From Chloroflexota bacterium (GTDB taxonomy: Bacteria; Chloroflexota; Dehalococcoidia; SAR202; UBA11138), in assembly GCA_002710885.1 (NCBI GenBank), contig PAIW01000025.1:3248-17283 (forward strand): a stretch of DNA of 14,036 nucleotides, in the 5' to 3' direction. A program made the position numbers and the translations under genes. Shown piece by piece: positions 1 to 7,438 of the stretch (within the stretch, counting starts at the first letter, position 1; each line of letters starts with the position of its first letter). The notes under the pieces are model-generated. The model saw only the letters and a list, made by a program, of their open reading frames with translations. It was not told the origin of the DNA and did not search any database.

Positions 1-110
1 GCCCATGACACGACCGCCAAAGCGATAAATCCCAGGAACGACGCCATTGGCACGCTGATCCCAAGTTTTGCAACTTTCTGAAAATCGAGTGTCGGATCAT
101 GTACGGTCAT
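1..110 (-). CDS. second PhnE-type ABC permease subunit, N-terminal fragment (runs off window)
   Basis: This is the start of a second integral-membrane subunit of the ABC importer. The ATG (complement of 108-110) overlaps the TGA of the preceding permease in an ATGA arrangement, and AAGGAA lies 9 bases upstream as a ribosome binding site. Thirty-six codons are visible, starting MTVHDPTLDF and leading into a hydrophobic stretch (SFLGFIALAVVSW) that looks like the first membrane segment. The frame is still open at base 1. PhnCDE-type importers often carry two permease genes in tandem, so a partner permease is the natural reading. Too little is visible for a domain-level assignment; the call rests mainly on position, coupling and hydrophobicity. 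Confidence 0.7.
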   Translation of the reverse strand, partial: MTVHDPTLDFQKVAKLGISVPMASFLGFIALAVVSW

Positions 111-907
111 CGAGTCAGGTTCCTTCGAACGACGCTGCTCCAAACGTCGATCGCCACGATCACTGCTACCAACAAATACATCAGAGTCCAGACCTGGTCG
201 TACAGCAGGTCATCCATAGACAGTTGAATCTGATAACCCAGGCCTTGTATTCCCACGAAACTGAGTATCGCCGCAGACCTGACTCCGCATTCGAAGCGGT
301 AGAACGTGTAACTCAACATATCAGGCATAGCCATCGGAATCCGCCCATAGGCCAGAGTTTTGAACTCCGACGCTCCTGAAGCCCGAAGCGCTCTCAGAGG
401 ATTTTGAGGGACGTCGTTCAAAAAGTCGCCGTACAGTCGGCCCAAAATTCCACTGTACGGCAGAGCCAATGCGAGAATCGCGGCCATCGGCGACAACCCA
501 AATGCCACAACAAACAGCCATGCCCAAACCAATTCGTGGATCGAGCGCAAGAACGCCAGCACAAACCTGGCTGCCGCCACCGTAGAGGTTCGCAGCCATC
601 CCTCGCTGAACAACACGCCAGAGGCCGCAATACCCAATGGCACGCCTATTCCGACGGCCAGCGTCACTCCCGTGACTGCGAACGTCAGCGTATTCCAGGT
701 GGCCTCCAGGGCTAACGCTAAGAATTTCGGTGAGAGCTCCGGGGTGAACATACCTCCGAATATTCTGACCGCATACGACACGCCCCCAGAGTGTAAAAGT
801 CCTCCGGTCCAGTCCACGGACAAAAGGCTCAATCCCAGCGCAGCTGCCAGGATAAGCGTCAGAAGACCACGGCCTTCCCGAAATTTACTCCTGGACGACG
901 CTCTCAC
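107..907 (-). CDS. PhnE-type ABC transporter permease (putative oxyanion/selenium importer)
   Basis: Inner-membrane permease that would pair with the ATPase encoded just upstream. I chose the GTG at 907 (266 aa) because GGAAGGA sits 7 bases before it. The longer GTG at 937 has no such site and would lie further inside the ATPase gene. After a short basic N-terminus (RASSRSKFREGR) come about six hydrophobic segments. A conserved ABC-permease cytoplasmic loop follows around RALRASGASEFKTLAYGRIP, then RSAAILSFVGIQGLGYQIQL, typical of PhnE-like permeases. The gene overlaps the end of the ATPase gene by 23 bases and its stop overlaps the next start, so the operon is tightly coupled. Membership of the BPD_transp_1/PhnE family is fairly sure; the substrate is inferred from the binding protein. 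Confidence 0.87.
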   Translation of the reverse strand: MRASSRSKFREGRGLLTLILAAALGLSLLSVDWTGGLLHSGGVSYAVRIFGGMFTPELSPKFLALALEATWNTLTFAVTGVTLAVGIGVPLGIAASGVLFSEGWLRTSTVAAARFVLAFLRSIHELVWAWLFVVAFGLSPMAAILALALPYSGILGRLYGDFLNDVPQNPLRALRASGASEFKTLAYGRIPMAMPDMLSYTFYRFECGVRSAAILSFVGIQGLGYQIQLSMDDLLYDQVWTLMYLLVAVIVAIDVWSSVVRRNLTR

Positions 908-1670
908 GTTCCAATCCTTCCAGTTCGTACAAGCCACCCAGAAGCTCAGGCGACACGAAGGCCACTGGCAGGTCGAACTGCTTTTCGCCGTTCCTCAGTC
1001 CAATCACACGGTTGAAATACTGATGGGCAAGATCGGTGGAATGGATGCTGGCGACAAAGGTTTTGTTCGACTCTCGCGCGATTTTAGCCAGCAAATCGAT
1101 AAGGTCGGTGGCGCGAGCAGGATCCAGAGAGGCCACTGGCTCGTCGGCAATAATCACCTCTGGGTCCTGCACGAGAAGCCTTGCGATGGCGACCCTCTGC
1201 TGCTCGCCGCCAGACAGCCGCGACGTCCGTTCGCGGATTCGGTCTACTAAGCCTACCTGCTCCAGCGCCCCGACGGCCAGCGTCTGGTTTTTGGGAGACA
1301 CGAGGGACATCAGAGACTGGAGAATGCCCCACTGGCCCAGACGACCAGCCAGAACGTTGTGCATAACGCTGAGATGGGGAACGAGATCATATTGCTGGTG
1401 GATGACCCCGACAAGGCTCGATAATTCTCTGCCCGGCTTCATCTCCGAGAGGCGATGATCGTTGAGGAAGATGTCGCCGGAATCGGGTTGAATCACGCCG
1501 CCCATCAAGTGAAGCAGAGTCGTCTTGCCACTGCCGCTGGGGCCGACGATTGCGACAGCCTCGCCAACGTTGATCTCAAACGATGTCGCATAAAGGGCCA
1601 TTCTGCCTGGGTAGGACTTGGACACTTGGTCAAGCCTAATGGCCCGCTGTTGTTCGTTAGATGCCGCCAT
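885..1670 (-). CDS. PhnC-type ABC transporter ATP-binding protein
   Basis: Cytoplasmic ATPase (261 aa) that would drive import through the two permeases encoded downstream. Its ABC motifs are complete: Walker A GPSGSGKT (43-50), Q-loop around HQQYDLVPHL (91-100), signature LSGGEQQRVAIARLL (152-166), Walker B VIIADEPVASLDP, and the switch histidine in SIHSTD (about 210). The HQQYDLV and LAGRLGQW segments are typical of the PhnC family (phosphonate/phosphite and related oxyanions). The ATG at 1670 shares its A with the TAA of the binding-protein gene (TAATG). With only a weak Shine-Dalgarno sequence, translational coupling is likely. PhnC family membership is sure; a phosphonate substrate is not, since the binding protein points to a selenium-type branch. 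Confidence 0.92.
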   Translation of the reverse strand: MAASNEQQRAIRLDQVSKSYPGRMALYATSFEINVGEAVAIVGPSGSGKTTLLHLMGGVIQPDSGDIFLNDHRLSEMKPGRELSSLVGVIHQQYDLVPHLSVMHNVLAGRLGQWGILQSLMSLVSPKNQTLAVGALEQVGLVDRIRERTSRLSGGEQQRVAIARLLVQDPEVIIADEPVASLDPARATDLIDLLAKIARESNKTFVASIHSTDLAHQYFNRVIGLRNGEKQFDLPVAFVSPELLGGLYELEGLERESVVQE

Positions 1671-2545
1671 TAATTTTGTATGATTCCGAGGGATTTTGCC
1701 ACATCTTCAATGGCCTGATAATTTTCGTTTTGCGACTCGATGAACGAGTCGGTTGAGAAAAGGTCAAGGACGTCCTGGTCGCTACCGTCCAGGGATACCA
1801 ACGCATTCTGTACCCTGAGGGTGAATCCGTCGCCGAACTCAGCGTCCAAGTCGCCTCGGACCGTCCAGTTGTAGTCGAAATATGATGGTGTCACGAAAAA
1901 CACCCGCGCCCTGGAAACATCCACCCTGCCTTCCTCAACTGCCTCGTCCCAAACGGCTTCATTCAGCACACCAGCTTGGAATGCCCCGCTCTCAACTAAC
2001 GCCCAGGTTTTGTCGTGGGAGCCTGAGAAGTTGGCGTTTCCGGCAAAGTCGGTCTCTGGGTCAACTCCTGCCTCAAGCAAGAAATGACGAGGCATGAGAT
2101 GCCCCGAAGTGGAACTTTCGCTGCCAAAGGTGAATGTCAGTCCATTCAGGTCTTCGAGGATCGTAACGTCAAGTCCTGACTGCACAATGAACTTGGAGTG
2201 GAATTCGGTGTCGCGCGGGCGTTGCGCCAGAGCCAACGAGCCAGGCGAAGCGAGTCGCGCCTGAACTCCGGTCAGCCCGCCGAACCACGCCATCTGTATG
2301 TCACCCCGATTGAAGGAAGTCACAGTCGCGGCATAATTAACTGTAGGAACATACTTTACCGTCAAACCTAATTCTTGGCTGAGATAGTCGGTCAGGATGT
2401 GATATTTCTGGGCCAGAGTCGACGCGTTTTGATCTGGAATGCCTGCGATGCGAAACACCTTCTCATTTCCGGAGTCACCACAAGCCGATAAAACGAATCC
2501 TAAGACCACCACGCCCAACGACACCCAGAGCCTAACAACGGACAT
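1670..2545 (-). CDS. PhnD-family substrate-binding lipoprotein (putative selenate/oxyanion binding)
   Basis: First gene of the importer operon, 291 aa. The N-terminus is a lipoprotein signal peptide with lipobox LSAC and Cys22 as the predicted lipidated residue, so the protein should be anchored outside the cytoplasmic membrane. The mature part is a type-2 periplasmic-binding fold of the PhnD/TauA class. Hallmarks include AGIPDQNAS, YVPTVNYAATVTSFNRGDIQ, AWFGGLTGVQARLASPGS, FGSESSTSGHLMPRHFLLEAG, NFSGSHDKTWALVESGAFQAG and YFDYNWTVRGDL. From memory, IPDQN plus WFGGLTGVQAR plus SGSHDKT is characteristic of the PhnD-like subfamily annotated 'putative selenate ABC transporter substrate-binding protein', which was named largely for co-occurrence with selenium genes. 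The substrate is therefore inference. A consensus-like promoter precedes the gene. Confidence 0.88.
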   Translation of the reverse strand: MSVVRLWVSLGVVVLGFVLSACGDSGNEKVFRIAGIPDQNASTLAQKYHILTDYLSQELGLTVKYVPTVNYAATVTSFNRGDIQMAWFGGLTGVQARLASPGSLALAQRPRDTEFHSKFIVQSGLDVTILEDLNGLTFTFGSESSTSGHLMPRHFLLEAGVDPETDFAGNANFSGSHDKTWALVESGAFQAGVLNEAVWDEAVEEGRVDVSRARVFFVTPSYFDYNWTVRGDLDAEFGDGFTLRVQNALVSLDGSDQDVLDLFSTDSFIESQNENYQAIEDVAKSLGIIQN

Positions 2546-2578
2546 CTATGCTAACCGCCTCGCATTTTAATATAAAGT

Positions 2579-2607
2579 ATTTTAATGCACGTCATAAATT
2601 AGGTCAA
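2579..2607 (-). promoter_or_regulatory. sigma-70-type promoter of the ABC importer operon
   Basis: On the minus strand, TTGACC (complement of 2602-2607) and TAAAAT (complement of 2579-2584) are separated by exactly 17 bases. Each hexamer matches the consensus at five of six positions. They lie 34 bases or more upstream of the ATG at 2545. A possible ribosome site (GAGGCGG) sits closer to the start. The placement makes the importer operon independent of the amidohydrolase gene behind it. No operator is evident. Confidence 0.65.
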
Positions 2608-2669
2608 TGGCGAAAATCATGGGAATCGGCATTTAATGTTGTTGCCTGGGACGGCACCAGTTGAAGGAA

Positions 2670-2699
2670 GCAGGGACAGGTTGTCACACACGTCCCTGC
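2670..2699 (-). terminator. stem-loop, possible terminator of the amidohydrolase gene
   Basis: A perfect 8-bp inverted repeat (GCAGGGAC / GTCCCTGC) with a 14-base spacer begins about 30 bases past the amidohydrolase stop. Read in the direction of that gene it is followed by TTCCTTC, not a true T-run. It may terminate inefficiently, need Rho, or be an operator for the promoter just beyond it. Confidence 0.4.
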
Positions 2700-2728
2700 A
2701 ACGACCGTCTGATTGACTTCGAGATTAC

Positions 2729-4168
2729 CTAGTCGGTGAAACCCTCGTAAAGCTTGCTCTGGGACATGTCGACAACCTGATAAGGTAGTCCGCTCGCGGC
2801 GGCGGTGCGCTGGCCTTCTTGGGTAACCAACAAAGTGCCGCCTGAGCCAACCGGCTGCCCCTTATACATGATGAGTTTTCCCGCCACAAGGCTCATCTCA
2901 GGCTGATTGCGCTCCGGATCCAAGACTGTCACGTCTGCGTCCGCGCCTTCCGAGAAATGGCCCTTGTTATGCAGGCCCAGCATCTTTGCGGCGTTCCACG
3001 ACAGCTTCTCGGCCATCTCAAGGGGGGTCAGGGCGTTGAATCCCACCAGTGCCATCGCAGACTGGATGGCGACGTTCCGAGGGTGGGAGCCGCCGTCAGT
3101 GCTGATCGCGTCAACGATGAAATCCTCGGACTCGTTTTTGGCAGTGGTCAGTCGAAATGCCGAAGTTGGCAAATTAACTGGAAAACTCATTCCGACGTTG
3201 GATTTGGCCTCGTCGAACATCTTCAATGCCTCTGCGCCACTGGCATAGTAAACTTGGCCACCCTTCTGCGCCACAACCGAGCCGTATCCGTCAGTGATCG
3301 CCTGCCTCATCCCCTCGATGGACAATTCGTATCCACGGAGTGCCAGACAGTTGCGCGGCACATCGGCCATGACCTGCCCATCCTCGTCACAGCGTCCGCT
3401 GGTTCCATTTTGGATGGCATGGTACGCTTCAGAGTTCAGTTGTCCTCGCATAGATTCCAGAATCTGCAAAGTCTCGTCGCACTCATCATCAGCGTCGTTA
3501 ATAACGCCTCGACAGTAGGAGTTCACATGGCAAACGTGGAGTCTTCCTTTGCCCACCAACTTCGGAATTTCCCGAACGCCGTCAATCTGACTACCGGTGT
3601 CGGTTGTGCCCAGATGAAAGGCGACGTAGGCTCGACGCTCGTTGCAAGCAGCGATGATGTCTGCGCTATCTTCCGGTGTAAACGGATGGTATCCGCCGAG
3701 AATCTTTACGCCTAGACACCCCTGTCGAAGTGCATTATCAACGATGCTTCCCATCGTGCGATAGGACAGCTTGCCTGTGGGAATAGTCAATCCGGGGATT
3801 AGAGCGAACTGGCCTGCTACGTTCAGCCCTGCGCCTCTGCGTTTAATGCCGTCGATCAATGTAGGCCCGGTGCCGCCCATATCCAGAACCGTCGTCGTTC
3901 CTGCTCGCGCCAACATACCGTAGCCTAAAGCGGGGTCCCAGTTTCGAGACAGTCCGGCGACGTGGGCATGGGTGTCGATCTGTCCGGGCATGACCCACAT
4001 GCGGTCGACGTCGATAACCTCATCGGCAGTTTCGGGGTCCAATTCAGGCTCGACTCTCACGATTTTGCCGTCGGTGATTCCAACATCTGCACGCCCTTCG
4101 CGACCGTTCTTGGGGTCTAGAACCGTGCCCCCAGCCAGTATCAGGTTATGTCTCGCCATAGTCCTCAC
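2729..4168 (-). CDS. hydantoinase/dihydropyrimidinase-like amidohydrolase
   Basis: A 479-aa metal-dependent hydrolase of the amidohydrolase superfamily, probably cytoplasmic, acting on a cyclic amide or N-acyl compound of unknown identity. The N-terminal strand (NLILAGGTVLDPKNGREG) and C-terminal strand (GADADVTVLDPERN) form the usual beta-sandwich. Possible metal ligands are the HxH of DTHAHV (His67, His69), a lysine in GVKILGG (Lys155) as the candidate carboxylated bridge, His185 (AFHLGTTD), His211/214 (HVCHVNS) and Asp358 in STDGGSH. The layout fits the D-hydantoinase/dihydroorotase-like group rather than urease. The start is uncertain: GTG 4168 or ATG 4159, neither with a well-spaced ribosome site. 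The gene is monocistronic here, with the importer operon beyond a stem-loop. Class is sure, substrate is not. Confidence 0.85.
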   Translation of the reverse strand: MRTMARHNLILAGGTVLDPKNGREGRADVGITDGKIVRVEPELDPETADEVIDVDRMWVMPGQIDTHAHVAGLSRNWDPALGYGMLARAGTTTVLDMGGTGPTLIDGIKRRGAGLNVAGQFALIPGLTIPTGKLSYRTMGSIVDNALRQGCLGVKILGGYHPFTPEDSADIIAACNERRAYVAFHLGTTDTGSQIDGVREIPKLVGKGRLHVCHVNSYCRGVINDADDECDETLQILESMRGQLNSEAYHAIQNGTSGRCDEDGQVMADVPRNCLALRGYELSIEGMRQAITDGYGSVVAQKGGQVYYASGAEALKMFDEAKSNVGMSFPVNLPTSAFRLTTAKNESEDFIVDAISTDGGSHPRNVAIQSAMALVGFNALTPLEMAEKLSWNAAKMLGLHNKGHFSEGADADVTVLDPERNQPEMSLVAGKLIMYKGQPVGSGGTLLVTQEGQRTAAASGLPYQVVDMSQSKLYEGFTD

Positions 4169-4220
4169 TCATATAGAAAATACCGGCGTCGAAAAGACAT
4201 CTAACGCAGGCAGAACATAT

Positions 4221-4250
4221 AGTACACTACGGGCGCAGCCCGGTAGTACT
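4221..4250. repeat. imperfect inverted repeat upstream of the amidohydrolase gene
   Basis: The arms AGTA-CA-CTAC-GGGC (4221-4234) and GCCC-GGTAGTACT (4238-4250) pair over 12 base pairs around a 3-base GCA loop, with a 2-base and a 1-base bulge. The repeat lies 53 bases upstream of the GTG at 4168. It could be an operator or a leader hairpin for that gene. There is no T-run on either side, so a simple terminator is unlikely. The rest of 4169-4380 shows no gene or convincing promoter. Confidence 0.45.
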
Positions 4251-4380
4251 CGAGCGTGGAATCGCGCAGATTCACCTGATTGGGCATCGAAGGGTTCATG
4301 AAACGCGAAATGATAATCTCTCGAACCACGATCGGATGAGGCCCCTACGCCGTCGAATAGAGAATTAGGGTAACTCCTCG

Positions 4381-5196
4381 ATGCCCGATTCACTGGCAAC
4401 GGTCACCAAAACCCAGATGGATATCTAAGACTACCTACGAAGCCTGGGCTAAGTTCGTCGAGCGTTTCAAGATCTGGATTCCACCTGCTTTTACTACGTC
4501 GTTCTGTCGTCTGACGAGCACTGGTCTGCTAAGCATTCTGAACACCCGCGAGGTCTTAACTCTCTAGAGCGAGCGTACAGTCTAGACATAAACGTGCGCC
4601 ACGCCGCTTTGCCCCGCCTGAGCAACAGATTCGAGACCGCTGATGGCGTCGCGCTGGTTTATGATTGGGTTCCAGGCGAGAACCTATCCGAGGGCAGTCG
4701 GTATTCCGCAGCCCGGTTTCGAGTCGATCTGACGATTTGAAGAGTCCGTTTTTGGTCGTCGCCAGTTGATGATATCGTCCAATCATTGAACACGATATTC
4801 GATGAGCCACTCACATTGGCGGATCGAGGTTACGTCGTTGTTGACCTTTACGCCGGCTGCATCATCTATGACTCCGACGCTTCGAACACCTACGTGTTCG
4901 ACCTGGATGAATATCGAACCGGTCCATTCATTCTGGACGCTAACCGGCTTCCCGGTTCACCGCGGTTCATGACCCTGGAAGAATGGAACAAAGGCGCAAT
5001 AATCGACCAGGTAACCAACGTGTTCACGCTCGGGCGCACCGTCGCAGAATTTCTGGGAAGAGGCGCTACTTCAGTCGACGCATGGTTGGGGACGGATCCC
5101 ATGGGTTTGGTAACACCAAAGGCTACTTCTGGAAACCGCTCAGCGCGACACCAGTCCGTTCAAGAGTTCGTCGAGGACTGGCAATCCGTCGACTAA
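4381..5196 (+). pseudogene. decayed Ser/Thr protein kinase-like gene
   Basis: Conceptual translation gives about 270 codons of a kinase-fold protein in broken frames. From ATG 4381, MPDSLATVTKTQMDI hits TAA at 4426. The neighbouring frame continues with TTYEAWAKFVERF, then the first frame resumes (about 4465) through CFYYVVLSSDEHW, AALPRLSNRFETADGVALVY and DWVPGENL. A TGA follows at 4738. Beyond it the same frame carries FWSSPVDDIVQ, LADRGYVVVDLYAGCIIYD (catalytic-loop-like Asp), VFDLDEYRTGPF (metal-site DxD-like) and RFMTLEEWNKGAIIDQVTNV to a stop at 5196. Two frame changes plus a stop argue for a pseudogene. A separate 136-codon ORF could start at TTG 4786, but it would lack the nucleotide-binding lobe. 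The gene points tail-to-tail at ftsH. The family is recognised from conserved blocks only; its target is unknown. Confidence 0.72.
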
Positions 5197-5232
5197 GTGG
5201 CGCATCTCTCTCCGAGTATTGATTGCCGCAGC

Positions 5233-7104
5233 CTAATCACCGGGCACTGGCGCTGGGACTGATGGCATGCCCGTGGCGGGAGGATCATCGAACGGCGCAT
5301 CGAATAAATCTGGCACCTGTTCTTCGTCAATCGTCTCGTGTTCCAGGAGGTAATCAGAGATGTGGTCCAGCCTGACTTTCTCTTCCGTGAGAATGCGCTT
5401 GGCGGTGTCGTAGGCGGTTTGAATGAGACGGCGAACCTCTTCGTCGATGGCTTTGGCAATTCTGTCGCTATAATCTCTCTGCTCAGAGATTTCTCGGCCC
5501 AAGAACACCATCTCTTCGCGCTTGCCAAATGTCCTCGGTCCTAGCTTCTTGCTCATCCCGTAGCGTGTCACCATCATCTGGGCGATGTTTGTCGCCTGTT
5601 CGAGGTCATTGCTAGCACCGGTGGTGATCTCGCCGAACACCAACTCTTCAGCAACTCTGCCGCCCATAGCCATGGCCAGTCTAGCCTCAAGCTGATTACG
5701 CGTGATTAGGCTTCTGTCCTCTGTGGGTATCGTCTTGGTGAACCCACCTGAATGGCCTCTAGCGACGATGGTGACCTTCGCCACTGGGTCGGCTTCCGGC
5801 AGCATGTGAGCGACCAGAGCATGGCCTGATTCGTGGTAGGCGGTCATTCGCTTTTCTCGGTCGTTGATACGGCGGGTCTTTCGCGCAGGGCCAGCCGTCA
5901 CTCGGTCTATAGATTCGTAAAATTCTTGGGGTCCGATCTCTTTCTGGTTCTGTCTAGCGGCCAGGATAGCTGATTCGTTCACCAAGTTTGCCAGATCGGC
6001 GCCGCTGAATCCCACCGTTTGGCGCGCAACCAATTCGAGGTCCACGTCTGCGCTCAGAGGCTTACCCTTGGAGTGAACCTCAAGAATCTGCTTGCGCCCA
6101 CGTATATCTGGATTGTCCAACGTCACCCGTCGGTCAAATCGTCCAGGTCTCAACAGTGCAGGGTCCAGAATGTCAGGTCGGTTTGTCGCCGCCAGGACGA
6201 TTACATTGGTCCCTGTTTCGAAACCATCCATCTCCACAAGAATCTGGTTCAACGTCTGTTCGCGCTCGTCATGGCCTCCGCCAAGTCCTGCTCCCCGATG
6301 CCGTCCCACAGCGTCAATCTCATCCACGAACACTATGCACGGTGAGTTGCGTTTGGCCTGGTCGAACAAGTCTCGCACACGGCTGGCTCCAACGCCAACG
6401 AACATCTCCACAAACTCAGAGCCGGAGATGGAGAAGAAGGGAACACCTGCCTCGCCTGACACGGCTCTTGCCATCAGGGTTTTGCCAGTCCCGGGAGGGC
6501 CGACGAGCAGAACGCCCTTGGGAATCTTGGCTCCCAGTGCAAGGAATCGTTCCGGAAACTTGAGGAACTCGACTACTTCCAAAAGCTCCTCTTTGGCCTC
6601 CTCGACGCCGGCGACATCGTCGAAGCTAACCGTCGGGCTGTTGCCCGTAGCCACCCTGGCCCGACTGCGTCCAAAGCTGAATGTTTGGCTAGAGTTGCCC
6701 TGCGCCTGCCGGATCATAAACAACAGTATGGCGCCGAAGAAAATCAAAGGCAGGAAGTTGAACAAAATTCCCAAAAGGCTGGAAAGTCCACCGGAGCCTT
6801 TGACGACTATTTCAATATCCGTGGTGAGGGGATCAACGCCAGCCTGTTCCAGGAGTTCGACAACGCTGGCCTCGGCCTCCTTGCGGGAGGTAAGTGCTTC
6901 GCCGCTGACCGTGAGGATATCCAGCTCGTTGCCACGTATCTCGATAACGGCCAAATCGCCTCGCGCGGCCAATGACACGACTTCGTTAATCGAAATCTCC
7001 TGCGAACCGCCAACGGAATCAGAAAACAGCGTGAACACAATGGCCGTTATTGCCACGATAATCAGCAGGTAAATCAGGCTTCTTCGCATTGATCGCCCGT
7101 CCAT
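5233..7104 (-). CDS. ftsH: ATP-dependent zinc metalloprotease FtsH
   Basis: Membrane-anchored AAA+ protease (623 aa) that degrades misfolded membrane proteins and short-lived regulators, working as a hexamer. Two membrane segments (about 9-27 and 112-131) flank an extracytoplasmic domain. The AAA module has Walker A GPPGTGKT (202-209), pore loop around [10 protein letters not shown], Walker [10 protein letters not shown] (256-264) and the second region of homology with arginine fingers (RPGRFDR, 319-325). The zinc site is HESGH (424-428), with Asp500 in ASNDLEQAT as third ligand. Length is normal for the family; the proline-rich acidic tail (VPAPVPGD) is unremarkable. ATG 7104 follows AAGGAG by 11 bases. 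The gene diverges from the gcv operon and converges on the kinase pseudogene. Confidence 0.98.
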   Translation of the reverse strand: MDGRSMRRSLIYLLIIVAITAIVFTLFSDSVGGSQEISINEVVSLAARGDLAVIEIRGNELDILTVSGEALTSRKEAEASVVELLEQAGVDPLTTDIEIVVKGSGGLSSLLGILFNFLPLIFFGAILLFMIRQAQGNSSQTFSFGRSRARVATGNSPTVSFDDVAGVEEAKEELLEVVEFLKFPERFLALGAKIPKGVLLVGPPGTGKTLMARAVSGEAGVPFFSISGSEFVEMFVGVGASRVRDLFDQAKRNSPCIVFVDEIDAVGRHRGAGLGGGHDEREQTLNQILVEMDGFETGTNVIVLAATNRPDILDPALLRPGRFDRRVTLDNPDIRGRKQILEVHSKGKPLSADVDLELVARQTVGFSGADLANLVNESAILAARQNQKEIGPQEFYESIDRVTAGPARKTRRINDREKRMTAYHESGHALVAHMLPEADPVAKVTIVARGHSGGFTKTIPTEDRSLITRNQLEARLAMAMGGRVAEELVFGEITTGASNDLEQATNIAQMMVTRYGMSKKLGPRTFGKREEMVFLGREISEQRDYSDRIAKAIDEEVRRLIQTAYDTAKRILTEEKVRLDHISDYLLEHETIDEEQVPDLFDAPFDDPPATGMPSVPAPVPGD

Positions 7105-7109
7105 TTGTC

Positions 7110-7125
7110 ACACAACTCCTTGTGT
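7110..7125 (-). promoter_or_regulatory. hairpin around the ftsH ribosome binding site
   Basis: Read on the minus strand the leader contains ACACAA-GGAG-TTGTGT, a perfect 6-bp inverted repeat whose four-base loop is the core of the Shine-Dalgarno sequence (AAGGAG, 11 bases before the ATG). The AU-rich stem partly hides the ribosome site and could melt with temperature. Whether it regulates translation cannot be told from sequence alone. Confidence 0.4.
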
Positions 7126-7212
7126 TGGAAACTCCGATATCCAAACTATCGAAGAATAGTCGACGCCGCCACGGTTGACGGGTATTGTTTAGCGGTGTTT
7201 GGGGACGCTGCC

Positions 7213-7239
7213 AGTATAGCAGATCGACATTCGGATCAA
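7213..7239 (-). promoter_or_regulatory. extended -10 promoter of ftsH
   Basis: On the minus strand TGCTATACT (complement of 7213-7221) is a full extended -10 element. TTGATC (complement of 7234-7239) lies 15 bases upstream of the -10 hexamer as a -35-like box. The short spacer is tolerable with an extended -10. Transcription would begin near 7206, giving a leader of roughly 100 bases before ATG 7104. No CIRCE-type heat-shock operator is visible. Confidence 0.55.
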
Positions 7240-7324
7240 TGAGTCGAAGCCGGGTAATCGCGATGTTTTTCGGAGAGCAACAGAGTTGCCTCTAGGCCAT
7301 TTCACGTCCGCCATTCCAATCTCG

Positions 7325-7353
7325 TTGACACCGACACGGCCACCAATTACGAT
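7325..7353 (+). promoter_or_regulatory. sigma-70-type promoter of the glycine cleavage operon
   Basis: A perfect -35 box TTGACA (7325-7330) is followed after 17 bases by TACGAT (7348-7353), which matches the -10 consensus at four of six positions. The expected start near 7360 leaves a leader of about 80 bases before gcvT. That leader shows none of the conserved core motifs of a glycine riboswitch. The rest of the 7105-7438 intergenic region has no gene that I can support. Confidence 0.6.
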
Positions 7354-7438
7354 GCCGTCTGGATCACAGGCACGATGAAATTCATCTTCAACAAGATAAA
7401 CGCGCTCCGAAGCGCAATAGACAGAATTGGATGACTCT

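Noticed and set aside
4169..4399. 76-codon minus-strand ORF upstream of the amidohydrolase
   Set aside because: It lacks any recognisable domain and spans the inverted repeat; it is probably chance.
4738..4740. TGA in the kinase-like gene as a second selenocysteine codon
   Set aside because: The position is in a variable linker with no expected cysteine, and other frame lesions lie upstream, so decay is simpler.
7258..7433. Plus-strand open stretch with a protein-like segment (VDTDTATNYDAVWITGTM)
   Set aside because: It has no suitable start, is short, and its bases include the TTGACA-17-TACGAT promoter of gcv, which explains the region better.
7360..7438. Glycine riboswitch ahead of gcvT
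   Set aside because: None of the conserved core segments or tandem aptamer arrangement is present in this short leader.
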